Positions 17,730 through 27,183 of a stretch of 64,000 nucleotides of DNA are shown piece by piece (positions within the stretch are counted from its first letter, which is position 1; every line of letters starts with the position of its first letter). A model generated the notes under the pieces. That model saw only the letters and a program-made list of their open reading frames with translations. It had not been told where the DNA came from and made no database searches. The DNA is taken from positions 1 to 64,000 of the forward strand of contig NZ_NNRI01000012.1 in assembly GCF_002270415.1 (NCBI RefSeq), in the 5' to 3' direction. Source of the DNA: Mesorhizobium sophorae (GTDB lineage Bacteria; Pseudomonadota; Alphaproteobacteria; Rhizobiales; Rhizobiaceae). The position numbers were made by a program, and so were the translations under genes.

Positions 17730-19118
17730 CTACCCTCGCCCCATCCGGTTCCAGGCATCCAGCCCGGCGATCTTGTAAGCTTCGGCGAGCGTCGGATAGT
17801 TGAAGGTGTTGTTGACGAAGAAGTCGACGGTGCCGCCGAGATTGATCACCGCCTGGCCAATGTGGATGAGCTCTGTGGCGCCCTCGCCGATGATGTGCGC
17901 ACCGAGCAGGCGGCGCGTTTCGATCGAGAACAACAGCTTCAGAAAGCCGGTATTGACGCCCATGATGTGGCCGCGCGAGGTCTCGCGAAAACGCGCCACG
18001 CCGACCTCGTAGGCGGCCCCACTTTCACGCACCTGTTCCTCGGACTGGCCGACCGTCGAGATTTCCGGCACCGCATAGATGCCATAGGGAAAGGTTTCGG
18101 GCGGCGGCGGCAAGGGCACGCCGAAAGCATGACAGGCCGCCACCCTGCCCTGCTCCATCGAGGTCGAGGCCAGGCTCGGAAAGCCGATGACGTCGCCGGC
18201 GGCGTAGATGTTGGGCGCGCTGGTCTGGAAGGTCTGCGGATCGACCTTGATCCGCCCCCTTGAGTCGGCTTCGATGCCGACGATATCCAAGCCCAGGCTG
18301 CCGACATTGCCGGTTCGGCCGGCGGCGTAGAGCACCACCTCGGAGCGAATGGTACGGCCATCGGCCAGTTCGACCTCGGCGGCGTCCTGCTTGGACCGGA
18401 TTTCCTTCACCGCGCTGCCCAGCCGGATCGTCATGCCGCGATCACGCATCTGATGGATGAAATCGTCGACGATCTCGCGGTCGACGAAATCGAGGATAGA
18501 GTTGCGCGGCTCGACCAATGTCACCGGCACGTCCAGCGCGGAAAAGATCGTCGCATATTCGACCCCGATGACGCCGGCGCCGATCACGGTCAGCGTACGC
18601 GGCAAACGGTCGAGCTCCAGCATCTCGTCGCTGTCGAAGATTCGGGTCCTGTCGAAAGGCACATCGCGCGGCCTGTGCGGCCTTGTGCCGACCGCGATCA
18701 GCGCATTGGCAAAACCAACCTCGCTGTAGTCGCCTGTGTCGGTGGTCAGGCTGACCTTGTTGGGGCCAAGAAACTTCACGTCGGCGCGGGCGCTCTTGAC
18801 AGTGTTGCGCATGAACTGGTGCTGCAGCACCTCGACCTCGTGGTCGAGCGTCTTGTGCAGGCGCTCGACAAGATCGCCGACCGAAATATCCTGCTTGACC
18901 CGGTAGCCGCGCCCATAGAAGCCGCGCTCGCGCCAACCCGAGAGGTTGAGCACGGTTTCGCGCAGCGTTTTCGATGGAATGGTGCCGGTATGCACCGAGA
19001 CGCCGCCGAGACGCCGGCCGCGGTCGACCACCAGCGCCGATTTGCCGAGCTTGGCCGACTGCACCGCAGCGCGCCGTCCTGAGGGACCGCTGCCGATGAC
19101 CAGCATGTCGTAGTCCAT
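17730..19118 (-). CDS. sthA: soluble NAD(P) transhydrogenase
   Basis: SthA is a cytoplasmic flavoprotein that exchanges hydride between NADPH and NAD. The protein of 462 residues begins MDYDMLVIGSGPSGRRAA with the FAD motif. A second dinucleotide motif TVIGAGVIGVEYA lies near residue 176, the FAD-binding YAAGDVIGFPSLAS near 300, and the dimerisation domain ends NNTFNYPTLAEAY. Where E. coli SthA has GGGCTHWGTIPSK, this protein has GGVSVHTGTIPSK, so the conserved cysteine is serine. The internal start at 19118 is chosen because the upstream extension is unrelated. Confidence 0.9.
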   Translation of the reverse strand: MDYDMLVIGSGPSGRRAAVQSAKLGKSALVVDRGRRLGGVSVHTGTIPSKTLRETVLNLSGWRERGFYGRGYRVKQDISVGDLVERLHKTLDHEVEVLQHQFMRNTVKSARADVKFLGPNKVSLTTDTGDYSEVGFANALIAVGTRPHRPRDVPFDRTRIFDSDEMLELDRLPRTLTVIGAGVIGVEYATIFSALDVPVTLVEPRNSILDFVDREIVDDFIHQMRDRGMTIRLGSAVKEIRSKQDAAEVELADGRTIRSEVVLYAAGRTGNVGSLGLDIVGIEADSRGRIKVDPQTFQTSAPNIYAAGDVIGFPSLASTSMEQGRVAACHAFGVPLPPPPETFPYGIYAVPEISTVGQSEEQVRESGAAYEVGVARFRETSRGHIMGVNTGFLKLLFSIETRRLLGAHIIGEGATELIHIGQAVINLGGTVDFFVNNTFNYPTLAEAYKIAGLDAWNRMGRG

Positions 19119-19329
19119 AGTGCCCCGTCCCTCTGCCCCTGAGCGCTTTGTTGCGCCGCAGCAAGCTAATGCCATCCGCGCCGCAAATTCAACCGATTCG
19201 GATTGCGTCTCGTGCAGCTCGCGCCCCGCGCGCCGCAAAAAAGCTCGATCTTGATTCCGCCGCGGGCCTTCACCATTTCATTACCGAGCGGCTCGCACCC
19301 TATGTCGGGCCTTGTTACGAGGAAATGAC

Positions 19330-19800
19330 ATGAACGCGCGCGTTCTTGACGGCGAAATCATCCCGACCAGGCTCGACGATGTCAGGGCCTATGACGGCGT
19401 GCGCACGCGGCGCATCCTGGCCTTCGTGATCGACTATATCATCGTCGCGCTGCTCACCATTCCGTTCGCCATCCTGGTGTTCTTCCTCGGCCTTCTGACG
19501 CTTGGTCTTGGCTGGATGCTGTTTGGCGCCCTGGTGCCGGCCGTCGCCATTCTCTACATCTGGAACACGCTGGGCAGTGCTGACCAGGCCACCACGGGCA
19601 TGAAGCTGATGGGCATCCGGCTCGACCGGCTCGATGGCAGGCCGATCGACGGTCTGACCGCCGTCGTCCATTCGGTGCTGTTCTGGGCCAGCAACGTCAT
19701 CTTGTCGCCGCTGGTCCTTCTGGTGACCTTGTTTGCCGATCGCAAGCGCACGCTGCACGACCTTTTGCTCGGCACCGTGGTCAGCCGCACCGACCGCTGA
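19330..19800 (+). CDS. RDD family membrane protein
   Basis: A 156-residue inner-membrane protein with three or four helices and the RDD pattern: RTRRILAFVIDYIIV near residue 25, QATTGMKLMGIRL near 86 and DRKRTLHDLLLGTVV near the end. Such proteins are of uncertain function, with transport roles proposed for some. GAGGAA lies five bases before the ATG at 19330. It stands alone between divergent sthA and bpt. Confidence 0.85.
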   Translation: MNARVLDGEIIPTRLDDVRAYDGVRTRRILAFVIDYIIVALLTIPFAILVFFLGLLTLGLGWMLFGALVPAVAILYIWNTLGSADQATTGMKLMGIRLDRLDGRPIDGLTAVVHSVLFWASNVILSPLVLLVTLFADRKRTLHDLLLGTVVSRTDR

Positions 19801-19940
19801 AACGGCCCCCTCGAGAGCAGTCACAGCCGATTGAGTGTAAATGTGAAGGCGTCTAGTCAACCACGCCCTCACAATCCTGTTGAATTTTTCGCCATCCGCG
19901 CCAAAGGTAGAGCGATTCGAAGGAGTGTTTCCAAGGCTCG

Positions 19941-20705
19941 ATGACGCAGCATCCGACCCAGTCGCCGCAGTTCTTCCTGACCGCGCCGTCGCCGTGCCCG
20001 TATCTCGACGGCCAGTTCGAGCGCAAGGTGTTCACGCATCTGGTCGGCGACAAGGCGGCGGAGATGAACGACCTGTTGACGCAAGGCGGCTTCCGGCGCT
20101 CGCAGAACATCGCCTACAGGCCGGCATGCGAGACCTGCCGCGCCTGCGTTTCGGTACGCATCCTCGCCCAGGAATTTAGTGCCAGCCGCAACATGAAGCG
20201 GGTGCTGCAGCACAATTCCGACCTCGTCGGCCACATGCACAATGCCGAGCCCTCGACCGAACAATATTCGCTGTTTCGCAGCTACCTCGACGCCCGCCAC
20301 CGCCGTGGCGGCATGTCCGACATGACGGTGCTCGACTACGCCATGATGGTCGAGGACACCCATGTCGACACCAAGGTGATCGAATACCGGCGGCGCGGGC
20401 CCGACACCTTCATCACCGGCAAGGGACAGGGCGAACTGATCGCGGTGGCGCTCACCGACAAGATGGCCGATGGCCTGTCGATGGTCTATTCCTATTTCAA
20501 TCCCGATTTCGAGGAGCGTTCGCTCGGTACGTTCATGATCCTCGATCACATCGCCCGCGCCAGGGCGATGGGCCTGCCCCATGTCTACCTCGGCTACTGG
20601 GTCAACGGCTCGCGCAAGATGAATTATAAGATGCGCTTCATGCCGCAGGAGCATCTCGGCCCGAAAGGCTGGGAGCGCTACACCAACGAAGCGGTTTCAC
20701 GCTGA
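19941..20705 (+). CDS. bpt: arginyl/leucyl-tRNA--protein transferase (Bpt type)
   Basis: The enzyme attaches an amino acid from aminoacyl-tRNA to the N-terminus of proteins bearing acidic residues, marking them for ClpS/ClpAP. The 254-residue protein has the N-terminal cysteine cluster RPACETCRAC at about 61-70 and the C-terminal GNAT-like domain with VYSYFNPDFEERSLGTFMI and LGYWVNGSRKMNYK. Its length matches bacterial Bpt. The gene is monocistronic, with 140 bases upstream. Confidence 0.93.
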   Translation: MTQHPTQSPQFFLTAPSPCPYLDGQFERKVFTHLVGDKAAEMNDLLTQGGFRRSQNIAYRPACETCRACVSVRILAQEFSASRNMKRVLQHNSDLVGHMHNAEPSTEQYSLFRSYLDARHRRGGMSDMTVLDYAMMVEDTHVDTKVIEYRRRGPDTFITGKGQGELIAVALTDKMADGLSMVYSYFNPDFEERSLGTFMILDHIARARAMGLPHVYLGYWVNGSRKMNYKMRFMPQEHLGPKGWERYTNEAVSR

Positions 20706-20823
20706 GTTTTTCCACGATCCACCCATAACTGTTTCAAAGCGGGGGATGCTGGTCTTTCAGCCGCTTGGCTGGAGAGTGCGCCATTGCGCCGGTCCACCTG
20801 CATTTCATCGCGAAAGTTGCTGC

Positions 20824-21720
20824 ATGTCCTCCCACAACGACCACCAGAAAGGCCTTCTGATCACCGCCATCGGCGGCTTGACGCTGACCGTCGACATTCC
20901 GCTGATCCGGCTCGCCGACGGCGGCGCATGGACGATCCTGCTGCTGCGCACCGGCACCACCTTCGTCGCGGCCATGATCATCTGGTCGATCTGGCGCGCG
21001 CTCAGCCGGAACGCCCCGCAACTCATCCCCGGCTGGTCCGGCCTTGTCGTGGCGATTTGCTACGGGCTGACCTCGATCACCTTCGTCACCGCCGTCTTCC
21101 ACACCTCGACCGCCGACCTGGTGTTCATCCTGGCCTTCAACCCCGTTTTCGCCGCGTTGCTGTCTTGGATATTCCTGAAGGAGAAGCCACGGCTGGTGAC
21201 GATCGTGGCGATGCTGGTCATGATCCTCGGCGTGCTGGTCATCGTCGGCGGCTCGGTCGGCACCGGGCACTTGTTCGGCGATTTCATGGCGCTGTGCTCG
21301 GCTTTCTTCATCGCGGTCGCCATCACCATCTCGCACGCCAGCGGCAAGGATATGGGATTCACGGCCCTTGTCGGCGTCCTTCTGCCGTTGGCGCTGGCGG
21401 CTTTCATGGTCACCGGCGAAGGGTTTCAGGTCAACGCGCCATGGTGGATCATCTTCAACGGTGCGGTGATCATGCCGATCTCGTTCTTCTGCCTCGCCAA
21501 CGGTCCGAAATACATTTCCGGGCCAGAAGTGGCGATGTTCTACCTGCTCGAAACCGTGCTGGCGCCGGTCTGGGTGTGGATGATCTTTGCCGAGACACCG
21601 ACCCGCAACAGCCTGATCGGCGGCGTGATCCTGATCGTCACGCTGATCGCGCATTCGCTGTGGCAACTGCACGACGGACGCAAGCGCCGTGGCGACCTTG
21701 CGGTGCATCACCCGGCCTAA
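20824..21720 (+). CDS. DMT-family transporter (EamA type)
   Basis: An inner-membrane protein of 298 residues with about ten helices arranged as two EamA repeats. The first contains FNPVFAALLSWIFLKEKPR, the second YLLETVLAPVWVWMIFAETP, each the conserved end of a repeat. The substrate is unknown; family members export metabolites. The start at 20824 is chosen because the 26 codons before it are not family-like. Confidence 0.87.
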   Translation: MSSHNDHQKGLLITAIGGLTLTVDIPLIRLADGGAWTILLLRTGTTFVAAMIIWSIWRALSRNAPQLIPGWSGLVVAICYGLTSITFVTAVFHTSTADLVFILAFNPVFAALLSWIFLKEKPRLVTIVAMLVMILGVLVIVGGSVGTGHLFGDFMALCSAFFIAVAITISHASGKDMGFTALVGVLLPLALAAFMVTGEGFQVNAPWWIIFNGAVIMPISFFCLANGPKYISGPEVAMFYLLETVLAPVWVWMIFAETPTRNSLIGGVILIVTLIAHSLWQLHDGRKRRGDLAVHHPA

Positions 21721-21737
21721 GGTATGTCGATATTCAG

Positions 21738-21843
21738 GTGACGCCGGCCTGCAAACGGCGGTTTCCTGCGCTTCCGGTGCTCACGTACGAAAAGTACGCT
21801 CCGCTCCGGTTCTCGAAAGCCGTCGTTTTCGGCTCGGCCTAAC
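21738..21843. repeat. intergenic palindromic repeat
   Basis: The gap between two convergent genes contains ACGTAC-GAAA-GTACG and a following TCGAAAGCCGTCGTTTTCGG hairpin. The block CGCTTCCGGTGCTCACGTAC...GCTCCGCTCCGG resembles a sequence I have seen repeatedly in alphaproteobacterial intergenic regions. It may also serve as a bidirectional terminator. Confidence 0.5.
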
Positions 21844-21883
21844 CTGACTCTCAACACCCCTTAACGCGAACCGGATCGCAGAA

Positions 21884-23119
21884 TCAGGCGCTGGCTTTCT
21901 TCACCACCCTGGGTTCAGGCAGAACCTCGATCTGTGGGCCAGCTTCGATTTCGGCCGGCGAACCCGGCATGATTTCGTCGGTCAGTTCCACCTCGCGCAG
22001 CCACTCGCGCCAGATCGCGACCAATAGGGCCATCAGCACCGGGCCGATGAACAGGCCGAGGAACCCCATGGTCTTGACGCCGCCGATCAGGCCGAAAAAG
22101 GTCGGCAGGAAGGGCAGCTTTATCGGCCCGCCGACGAGCTTCGGTCGCAGCGTCTTGTCGACGATGAACAGCTCGACCGCACCCCAGAGGAACAGCGCGA
22201 GCCCAGCCATCGGCGACCCGCTGGCGGCGAGGTAGATCGAGACCAGGGTGAAGGACAGCGGTGCGCCGCCGGGGATGAGCGCCATGACGCCGGTCAGGGC
22301 GCCGAGCGTCACCGGCGATGGCACGCCGGCCAGCCAGTAGGCAATGCCCAGCACCAGGCCTTCGCCTATGGCGATGACCGTCATGCCGGTCACGGTCGAA
22401 GAGATCGTCGCCGGCACGACGCGCGAGATCCGCTCCCATCGCGCCGGCAGGATGCGTTCGCCGAGACGGTCGACCTGGCCGGCAAAGTGCTCGCCGTCGC
22501 GATAGGCGAAGAACAGCGCGATCATCATGAACAGCAGCGTCAGGAGCAGGCCGAAGGCGCTGCCGCCGGCCGCCAGCACGCCGCGATAGATGCTGCCGAT
22601 GTTGGCACCGCTGACCAACTGGATCAGTTCGCCAATGCCGCCAGGATGGCCAAAATTGGTCGTCCATTGCTCGTTCAGCCACTCGCCCACGACAGGCATG
22701 GTGGCGATCCAGTGCGGCGTCACCGCGCCGTGCCGGTTGGTCTCGATCGCCCAGCCGACCCACTCGCGCACCTCGTTGGTGGCGTAGGTGCCGGCAAGCG
22801 CGATCGGCACCACCAGGAAGGCAAGGATGAACAGGATGGCAAAGGTCGCGGCGATGGTGCGGTTGCCGCCAACCGCGACAAGCAGGCGCCGGTAGAGCGG
22901 CCAGCTGGCAAAAGCGATGACCAGCGCCGCCAGCACCGGAAACAGGAAGCCATGGAAGAAATAAACACCGGCGGCGACGATCAGCACCAGCAGCCAGCGC
23001 GCCGCCGACAGCGGCGGAATGACGGCCGATCGCAGCGGCGTCGACAGGCCGAACAGGCGCTGCTGCCGTTCCGGTTTCTGGATTTTTGCTTCCTTCAAAC
23101 GCCCGCTTCTCCCGAACAC
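21884..23119 (-). CDS. AI-2E family transporter (YdiK/PerM-like)
   Basis: A membrane protein of up to 411 residues with about eight helices. Family features include the central extramembrane region with LVSGANIGSIYRGVL and the late block VMALIPGGAPLSFTLVSIYL followed by FIGPVLMALLVAIWREW. Members are suggested to export small molecules or ions. The start is uncertain: a GTG at 23119 follows AGGAAAG very closely, and an in-frame TTG a few codons later is possible. Confidence 0.85.
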   Translation of the reverse strand: MFGRSGRLKEAKIQKPERQQRLFGLSTPLRSAVIPPLSAARWLLVLIVAAGVYFFHGFLFPVLAALVIAFASWPLYRRLLVAVGGNRTIAATFAILFILAFLVVPIALAGTYATNEVREWVGWAIETNRHGAVTPHWIATMPVVGEWLNEQWTTNFGHPGGIGELIQLVSGANIGSIYRGVLAAGGSAFGLLLTLLFMMIALFFAYRDGEHFAGQVDRLGERILPARWERISRVVPATISSTVTGMTVIAIGEGLVLGIAYWLAGVPSPVTLGALTGVMALIPGGAPLSFTLVSIYLAASGSPMAGLALFLWGAVELFIVDKTLRPKLVGGPIKLPFLPTFFGLIGGVKTMGFLGLFIGPVLMALLVAIWREWLREVELTDEIMPGSPAEIEAGPQIEVLPEPRVVKKASA

Positions 23120-23243
23120 CTTTCCTGCTTATGCACTGGTATAGTGCAGCAATCGTGACGATAGTCCAAATGGTGATGGTGAAGCTGCGAGGGCGAGATG
23201 GCCGGCAGCCGCCAGAGTGGGGCGCCGCGCATGAAACGCCGAC

Positions 23244-23291
23244 CGACCCCCCCTGTCGCCTCCGGCGACATCTCCCCTTGAGGGGGAGATT
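23244..23291. repeat. short rhizobial palindromic repeat, single arm
   Basis: CCCCCCTGTCGCC, a CCGGCGACATCTCCCC segment and an AGGGGGAGAT tail form a hairpin-rich unit six bases downstream of parC. It resembles one arm of the element at 55759-55921 and may help end the parC transcript. Confidence 0.55.
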
Positions 23292-23296
23292 AGCAG

Positions 23297-25549
23297 CTAT
23301 CCAAACTTCCCTGTCCTCGGGAAGCCCTTCGGCACCATGCGGCCGGCAGAGGCACGGGCGCCGATCCATTCGGCCAGTTCCTCACGCGACCGGATGAAGG
23401 TGCGGTCGGCCGAATCCTGCCAGGACAGGCCGCTCTCCAGCGTGAACGGCTTGAGGTCGAGAAGGCCGCCGTCCTTGTATTTCTGCAGGCGAACGCCCTT
23501 GCCGCGTCCCATCTCCGGGATGTCGGAGAGTGCGAACACCAGCATCTTGCGATTCTCGCCGACGATGGCGAGATGGTCGCCAGTGAGCGGGATGCAGCGC
23601 TTGGCCTCGTCGGGCGCCTTGACGTTCATCACCTGCTTGCCCTTGCGGGTGTTGGCGACGACTTCCTCCTCCGGCACGATGAAGCCATTGGCGTCATACG
23701 AAGCCAGCAAAAGCTTGCGCTTCGGATCGTGGACGAAGGCGGTGACGATGTCCTGGTCATTGTCCATGTCGACGATGATGCGGATCGGCTCACCATGGCC
23801 GCGGCCACCCGGCAGCCGGTCGGCGCCGATGGTGTAGAACTTGCCGCCGGTGGTGAAGACCAGCACCTTGTCGGTGGTCTGGGCATGGAAGGCGAGCTTG
23901 AGGCTGTCACCCTCCTTGAAGGTCAGCGTCGAGAGATCGGCTAGATGCCCCTTCATCGCCCGCAGCCAACCCTTTTCCGAGACGACCACGGTGACCGGCT
24001 CGCGCTCGATCATGGCGTGCGCAATGTCGGTCAGGTCATGCTCGGGCGCATCGGCGAACTGGGTGCGGCGCTTGCCGAGCTCGGTCTCCGGGCCGAACTT
24101 GTCACGGATATTGGTGACTTCCCACTTGATCGTCGCCCATTGCTTTTCGTTTGAAGCAAGCAACGCCTCGATCTGTTTCTTCTCGGCGCTCAGACCGTCG
24201 AATTCCTTGCGGATCTCGAATTCTTCCAGCTTGCGCAGAGCGCGCAGCCGCATGTTGAGGATGGCTTCGGCCTGGGTGTCGGTGAGCGACCAGCGGGCCA
24301 TCATCACCTGCTTGGGCTCATCCTCCTCGCGAATGATCCTGATCACCTCGTCGATGTTGAGGTAGGCGATCAGGTAGCCGGCGAGGATCTCCAGCCGTCT
24401 TTCGATCTCGCCAAGACGATGTTTCGAGCGGCGAACAAGCACGTCACGGCGGTGTTCGAGCCATTCCTGCAGCACGCCTTTCAGCGACAGGACGTTGGGC
24501 ACCTTGCCGCGCGACAGGACGTTCATGTTGAGCGGGAAGCGGCTTTCGAGCTCGGTCAGCTTGAAAAGCGATTCCATCAGGATGCCCGGGTCGACCGAGC
24601 GGCTCTTCGGCACCAGCACGACGCGGATGTCTTCGGCACTTTCGTCGCGGATATCCTCGAGCAGCGGCAGCTTTCGCGCCATCAAGAGCTCGGCGATCTT
24701 CTCGATCAGCCGCGCCTTCTGCACGCCGTAGGGGATTTCGGTGACGACGATGCTCCAGGTGCCCCTGCCCTGGTCCTCCTGGATCCACTTCGACCGGACG
24801 CGAAAGCCGCCGCGCCCGGTTTCATAGGCTTCCAGGATAGCGGCGCGGCTGTCGACGATAATGCCACCGGTCGGGAAATCCGGTCCCTGGACAAAGTCCA
24901 TGAGCTTCGCCACCGGCGCATCGCGATGTTCGATCAGATGCAGGGCCGCATCGCAAAGCTCGGCTGCGTTGTGGGGCGGGATCGATGTCGCCATGCCCAC
25001 CGCAATGCCGGACGAGCCGTTGGCGAGCAGGTTCGGAAAGGCGCCAGGCAAAACCACCGGCTCCTCATCCTCTTCATTGTAGGTCGGCCGATAGTCGACG
25101 GCATCCTCGGTGATGCCGGACAACAGCTCGGTCGCCACATCGGTCATGCGCGCTTCGGTGTAGCGCATGGCTGCGGCGTTATCGCCGTCGATGTTGCCGA
25201 AATTGCCCTGCCCGTCGACCAGGGGGTAGCGCATCGAAAAATCCTGCGCCAGCCGCACCAGCGCGTCATAGATCGACTGGTCGCCATGCGGGTGGAACTT
25301 GCCCATCACCTCGCCGACGATGCGGGCGCATTTGGCAAAGCCCTGGTCGGGGTTCAGCCGCAGCAGACGCATGGCGTGCATGATGCGGCGATGGACCGGT
25401 TTCAGTCCGTCGCGCACGTCCGGCAGCGCCCGGTGCATGATGGTCGACAGCGCATAGGCCAGATAGCGCTCTTCCAGCGCCTTCTTCAGATCGACCGGTT
25501 CGACATGATCGCCACCGCCATTTTCAGGCGGCAAAAGCCTTTTTCCCAT
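23297..25549 (-). CDS. parC: DNA topoisomerase IV subunit A
   Basis: ParC is the DNA-cleaving subunit that unlinks daughter chromosomes with ParE. The protein of 750 residues has the catalytic Tyr130 in AAMRYTEARM. The quinolone-region helix is GKFHPHGDQSIYDALVRLAQ at 84-103, and a long coiled coil follows (about 370-450). The C-terminal domain has weak beta-pinwheel repeats. The start GDHVEPVDLKKALEERYL and the moderate length favour ParC over GyrA. It is monocistronic. Confidence 0.93.
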   Translation of the reverse strand: MGKRLLPPENGGGDHVEPVDLKKALEERYLAYALSTIMHRALPDVRDGLKPVHRRIMHAMRLLRLNPDQGFAKCARIVGEVMGKFHPHGDQSIYDALVRLAQDFSMRYPLVDGQGNFGNIDGDNAAAMRYTEARMTDVATELLSGITEDAVDYRPTYNEEDEEPVVLPGAFPNLLANGSSGIAVGMATSIPPHNAAELCDAALHLIEHRDAPVAKLMDFVQGPDFPTGGIIVDSRAAILEAYETGRGGFRVRSKWIQEDQGRGTWSIVVTEIPYGVQKARLIEKIAELLMARKLPLLEDIRDESAEDIRVVLVPKSRSVDPGILMESLFKLTELESRFPLNMNVLSRGKVPNVLSLKGVLQEWLEHRRDVLVRRSKHRLGEIERRLEILAGYLIAYLNIDEVIRIIREEDEPKQVMMARWSLTDTQAEAILNMRLRALRKLEEFEIRKEFDGLSAEKKQIEALLASNEKQWATIKWEVTNIRDKFGPETELGKRRTQFADAPEHDLTDIAHAMIEREPVTVVVSEKGWLRAMKGHLADLSTLTFKEGDSLKLAFHAQTTDKVLVFTTGGKFYTIGADRLPGGRGHGEPIRIIVDMDNDQDIVTAFVHDPKRKLLLASYDANGFIVPEEEVVANTRKGKQVMNVKAPDEAKRCIPLTGDHLAIVGENRKMLVFALSDIPEMGRGKGVRLQKYKDGGLLDLKPFTLESGLSWQDSADRTFIRSREELAEWIGARASAGRMVPKGFPRTGKFG

Positions 25550-25876
25550 GGGCTGGACCTAGCCGAGCGGGTGATTCGCGGCAAGGGGCCGGCAGATGTA
25601 CCGGCGCTTCTGCAACATGAAACCGCAGGCCAACGGATGTCGACCAACATCAGCCTGTTACATCAGGCCTCTATGGCCAAGCGTGATGATATCAGGCAAC
25701 CGGCTCTTCATTACAAATTCACCGGTTTGCGCAAAGACGGTGGGATCGAGTTTGCCTTTCACCGCGATTTTCGACCATTGTGCCGGGACGCGCCTTTTTC
25801 CCGTCCAGTTCGTCACGGAATGGTGATGGCGCAAAGAATTGAAAAATAATTTCAGGACACTCTCAGGGACCTTGCG
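25550..25876. other. intergenic region, 327 bases, no gene seen
   Basis: The region separates divergent parC and the periplasmic protein gene and should hold both promoters. The last 60 bases are AT-richer (GAATTGAAAAATAATTTC at about 25837-25854). No ORF, repeat or RNA fold stood out. Confidence 0.5.
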
Positions 25877-27067
25877 ATGACAATCAACCGCTCAACTCTC
25901 CAGAAGTTCGCCTTTTCGACCTTTTTGCTCACGCTGCCGCTGAACGCGGCCCTCGCCCAGGACGCAGCGGTCGCCGACCGGCTGAAGGCCGCACTTTCCG
26001 CCCAGGGCGTCGACATCTCCTGGACCGGCGTGACCGGCGACAACACCAGCATGGTGCTGCAGGGCGTTGCCATCAAGCCGGCGGCGGAAAAGGAAGCGCT
26101 CCCCATCGGCGACGTCAAGCTCGAGGGCGTCACCGAGGCAAACGGCGGCTATGATATCGCCACCGTGTCGACGTCGGCATTCTCACACTCAAAGGACGGC
26201 GTCACGCTCAACCTCAGCCCCTTCGTCATCCACGGCATGACGGTTCCGGCCGACGGCTCCACCGGTCCGCTGGGCTCGCTGATGATGTACAAGTCGGCCG
26301 AACTCTCGAACATGACCGTCAAGGTCGCCGACAAGACCGCCTTCTCGATGGACGGACTTGCCGTCGAGATCACGCCGCCGGCGGAAGGTAAGGCGATGGA
26401 ATTCACCGCAACCACGGAAAAGTTCAATGCCGACCTGACGCTGGTCGACGACCCCAAGTCCAAGGAGGTCATCAACGCGCTGGGCTACCAGAACATCGCG
26501 GGCAATCTCGAGATGGCCGGAACCTGGCAGCCCACGGACGGCAAGATGGAACTGTCGAAATACGACATTTCCGTCGAGAACGCCGGCACGCTCGGCATGA
26601 CCTTCGACCTCGGCGGCTACACGATGGACTTCATCAAGTCGCTGCAGGAAATGCAGAAGAAGATGGCGGCACAGCCCGAAGGTGCCGACAATTCGGCGCA
26701 AGGCATGGCCATGCTCGGCCTGTTGCAACAGCTTTCGTTCAACAGCGCCTCGATCCGTTTCGACGACGATTCGCTGACCAACAAGGTGCTGGAATATGTC
26801 GGCAAGCAGCAAGGCATGTCGGCCAAGGACATCGCCAACCAGGCCAAGGCGATCGTGCCGTTCGGCATGGCACAGCTCAACAATCCGGAACTGACGGCGC
26901 AGGTGACGGCCGCCGTCGGCAAATATCTCGACGATCCGAAGAGCCTCGAAATCTCGGCCGAACCGCCGGCATCTGTGCCGTTCGCGCTGATCATGGCGGG
27001 CGCCATGTCCAACCCGCTCGAATTGCCGAAGACGCTCGGCGTCGCCGTCAAGGCCAACGAAGACTGA
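25877..27067 (+). CDS. conserved periplasmic protein of unknown function
   Basis: This 396-residue protein begins with a signal peptide (hydrophobic residues 10-27, cleavage likely after ALA in AALAQDAA). The mature part is rich in Ala, Asp, Lys and Thr with alternating short strands (VLQGVAIKP, VKLEGVTEA, GMTVPADGS), suggesting a beta-rich fold. The last third is helical (GMSAKDIANQAKAIV). I do not recognise a named family, although proteins of this style are common in rhizobia. It is followed by a strong terminator. Confidence 0.7.
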   Translation: MTINRSTLQKFAFSTFLLTLPLNAALAQDAAVADRLKAALSAQGVDISWTGVTGDNTSMVLQGVAIKPAAEKEALPIGDVKLEGVTEANGGYDIATVSTSAFSHSKDGVTLNLSPFVIHGMTVPADGSTGPLGSLMMYKSAELSNMTVKVADKTAFSMDGLAVEITPPAEGKAMEFTATTEKFNADLTLVDDPKSKEVINALGYQNIAGNLEMAGTWQPTDGKMELSKYDISVENAGTLGMTFDLGGYTMDFIKSLQEMQKKMAAQPEGADNSAQGMAMLGLLQQLSFNSASIRFDDDSLTNKVLEYVGKQQGMSAKDIANQAKAIVPFGMAQLNNPELTAQVTAAVGKYLDDPKSLEISAEPPASVPFALIMAGAMSNPLELPKTLGVAVKANED

Positions 27068-27090
27068 TCGAAGCGACCCCGATACGCGAA

Positions 27091-27120
27091 AAAGCCCGGC
27101 AGCGATGCCGGGCTTTTTTT
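27091..27120 (+). terminator. Rho-independent terminator
   Basis: The stem GCCCGGC/GCCGGGC with a six-base loop is followed by seven T, 24 bases after the stop at 27067. Preceding AAA means it can also act on the convergent aspS transcript. Confidence 0.92.
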
Positions 27121-27183
27121 GTCGGATTAGCGAATCGAAAGAATCGGTTCAGGCAGTTCTTTAAAGCATCACCCGAAGCGCGA

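Noticed and set aside
24419..25849. 476-codon plus-strand frame opposite parC
   Set aside because: Shadow of parC; no domain, and it runs into the parC promoter region.
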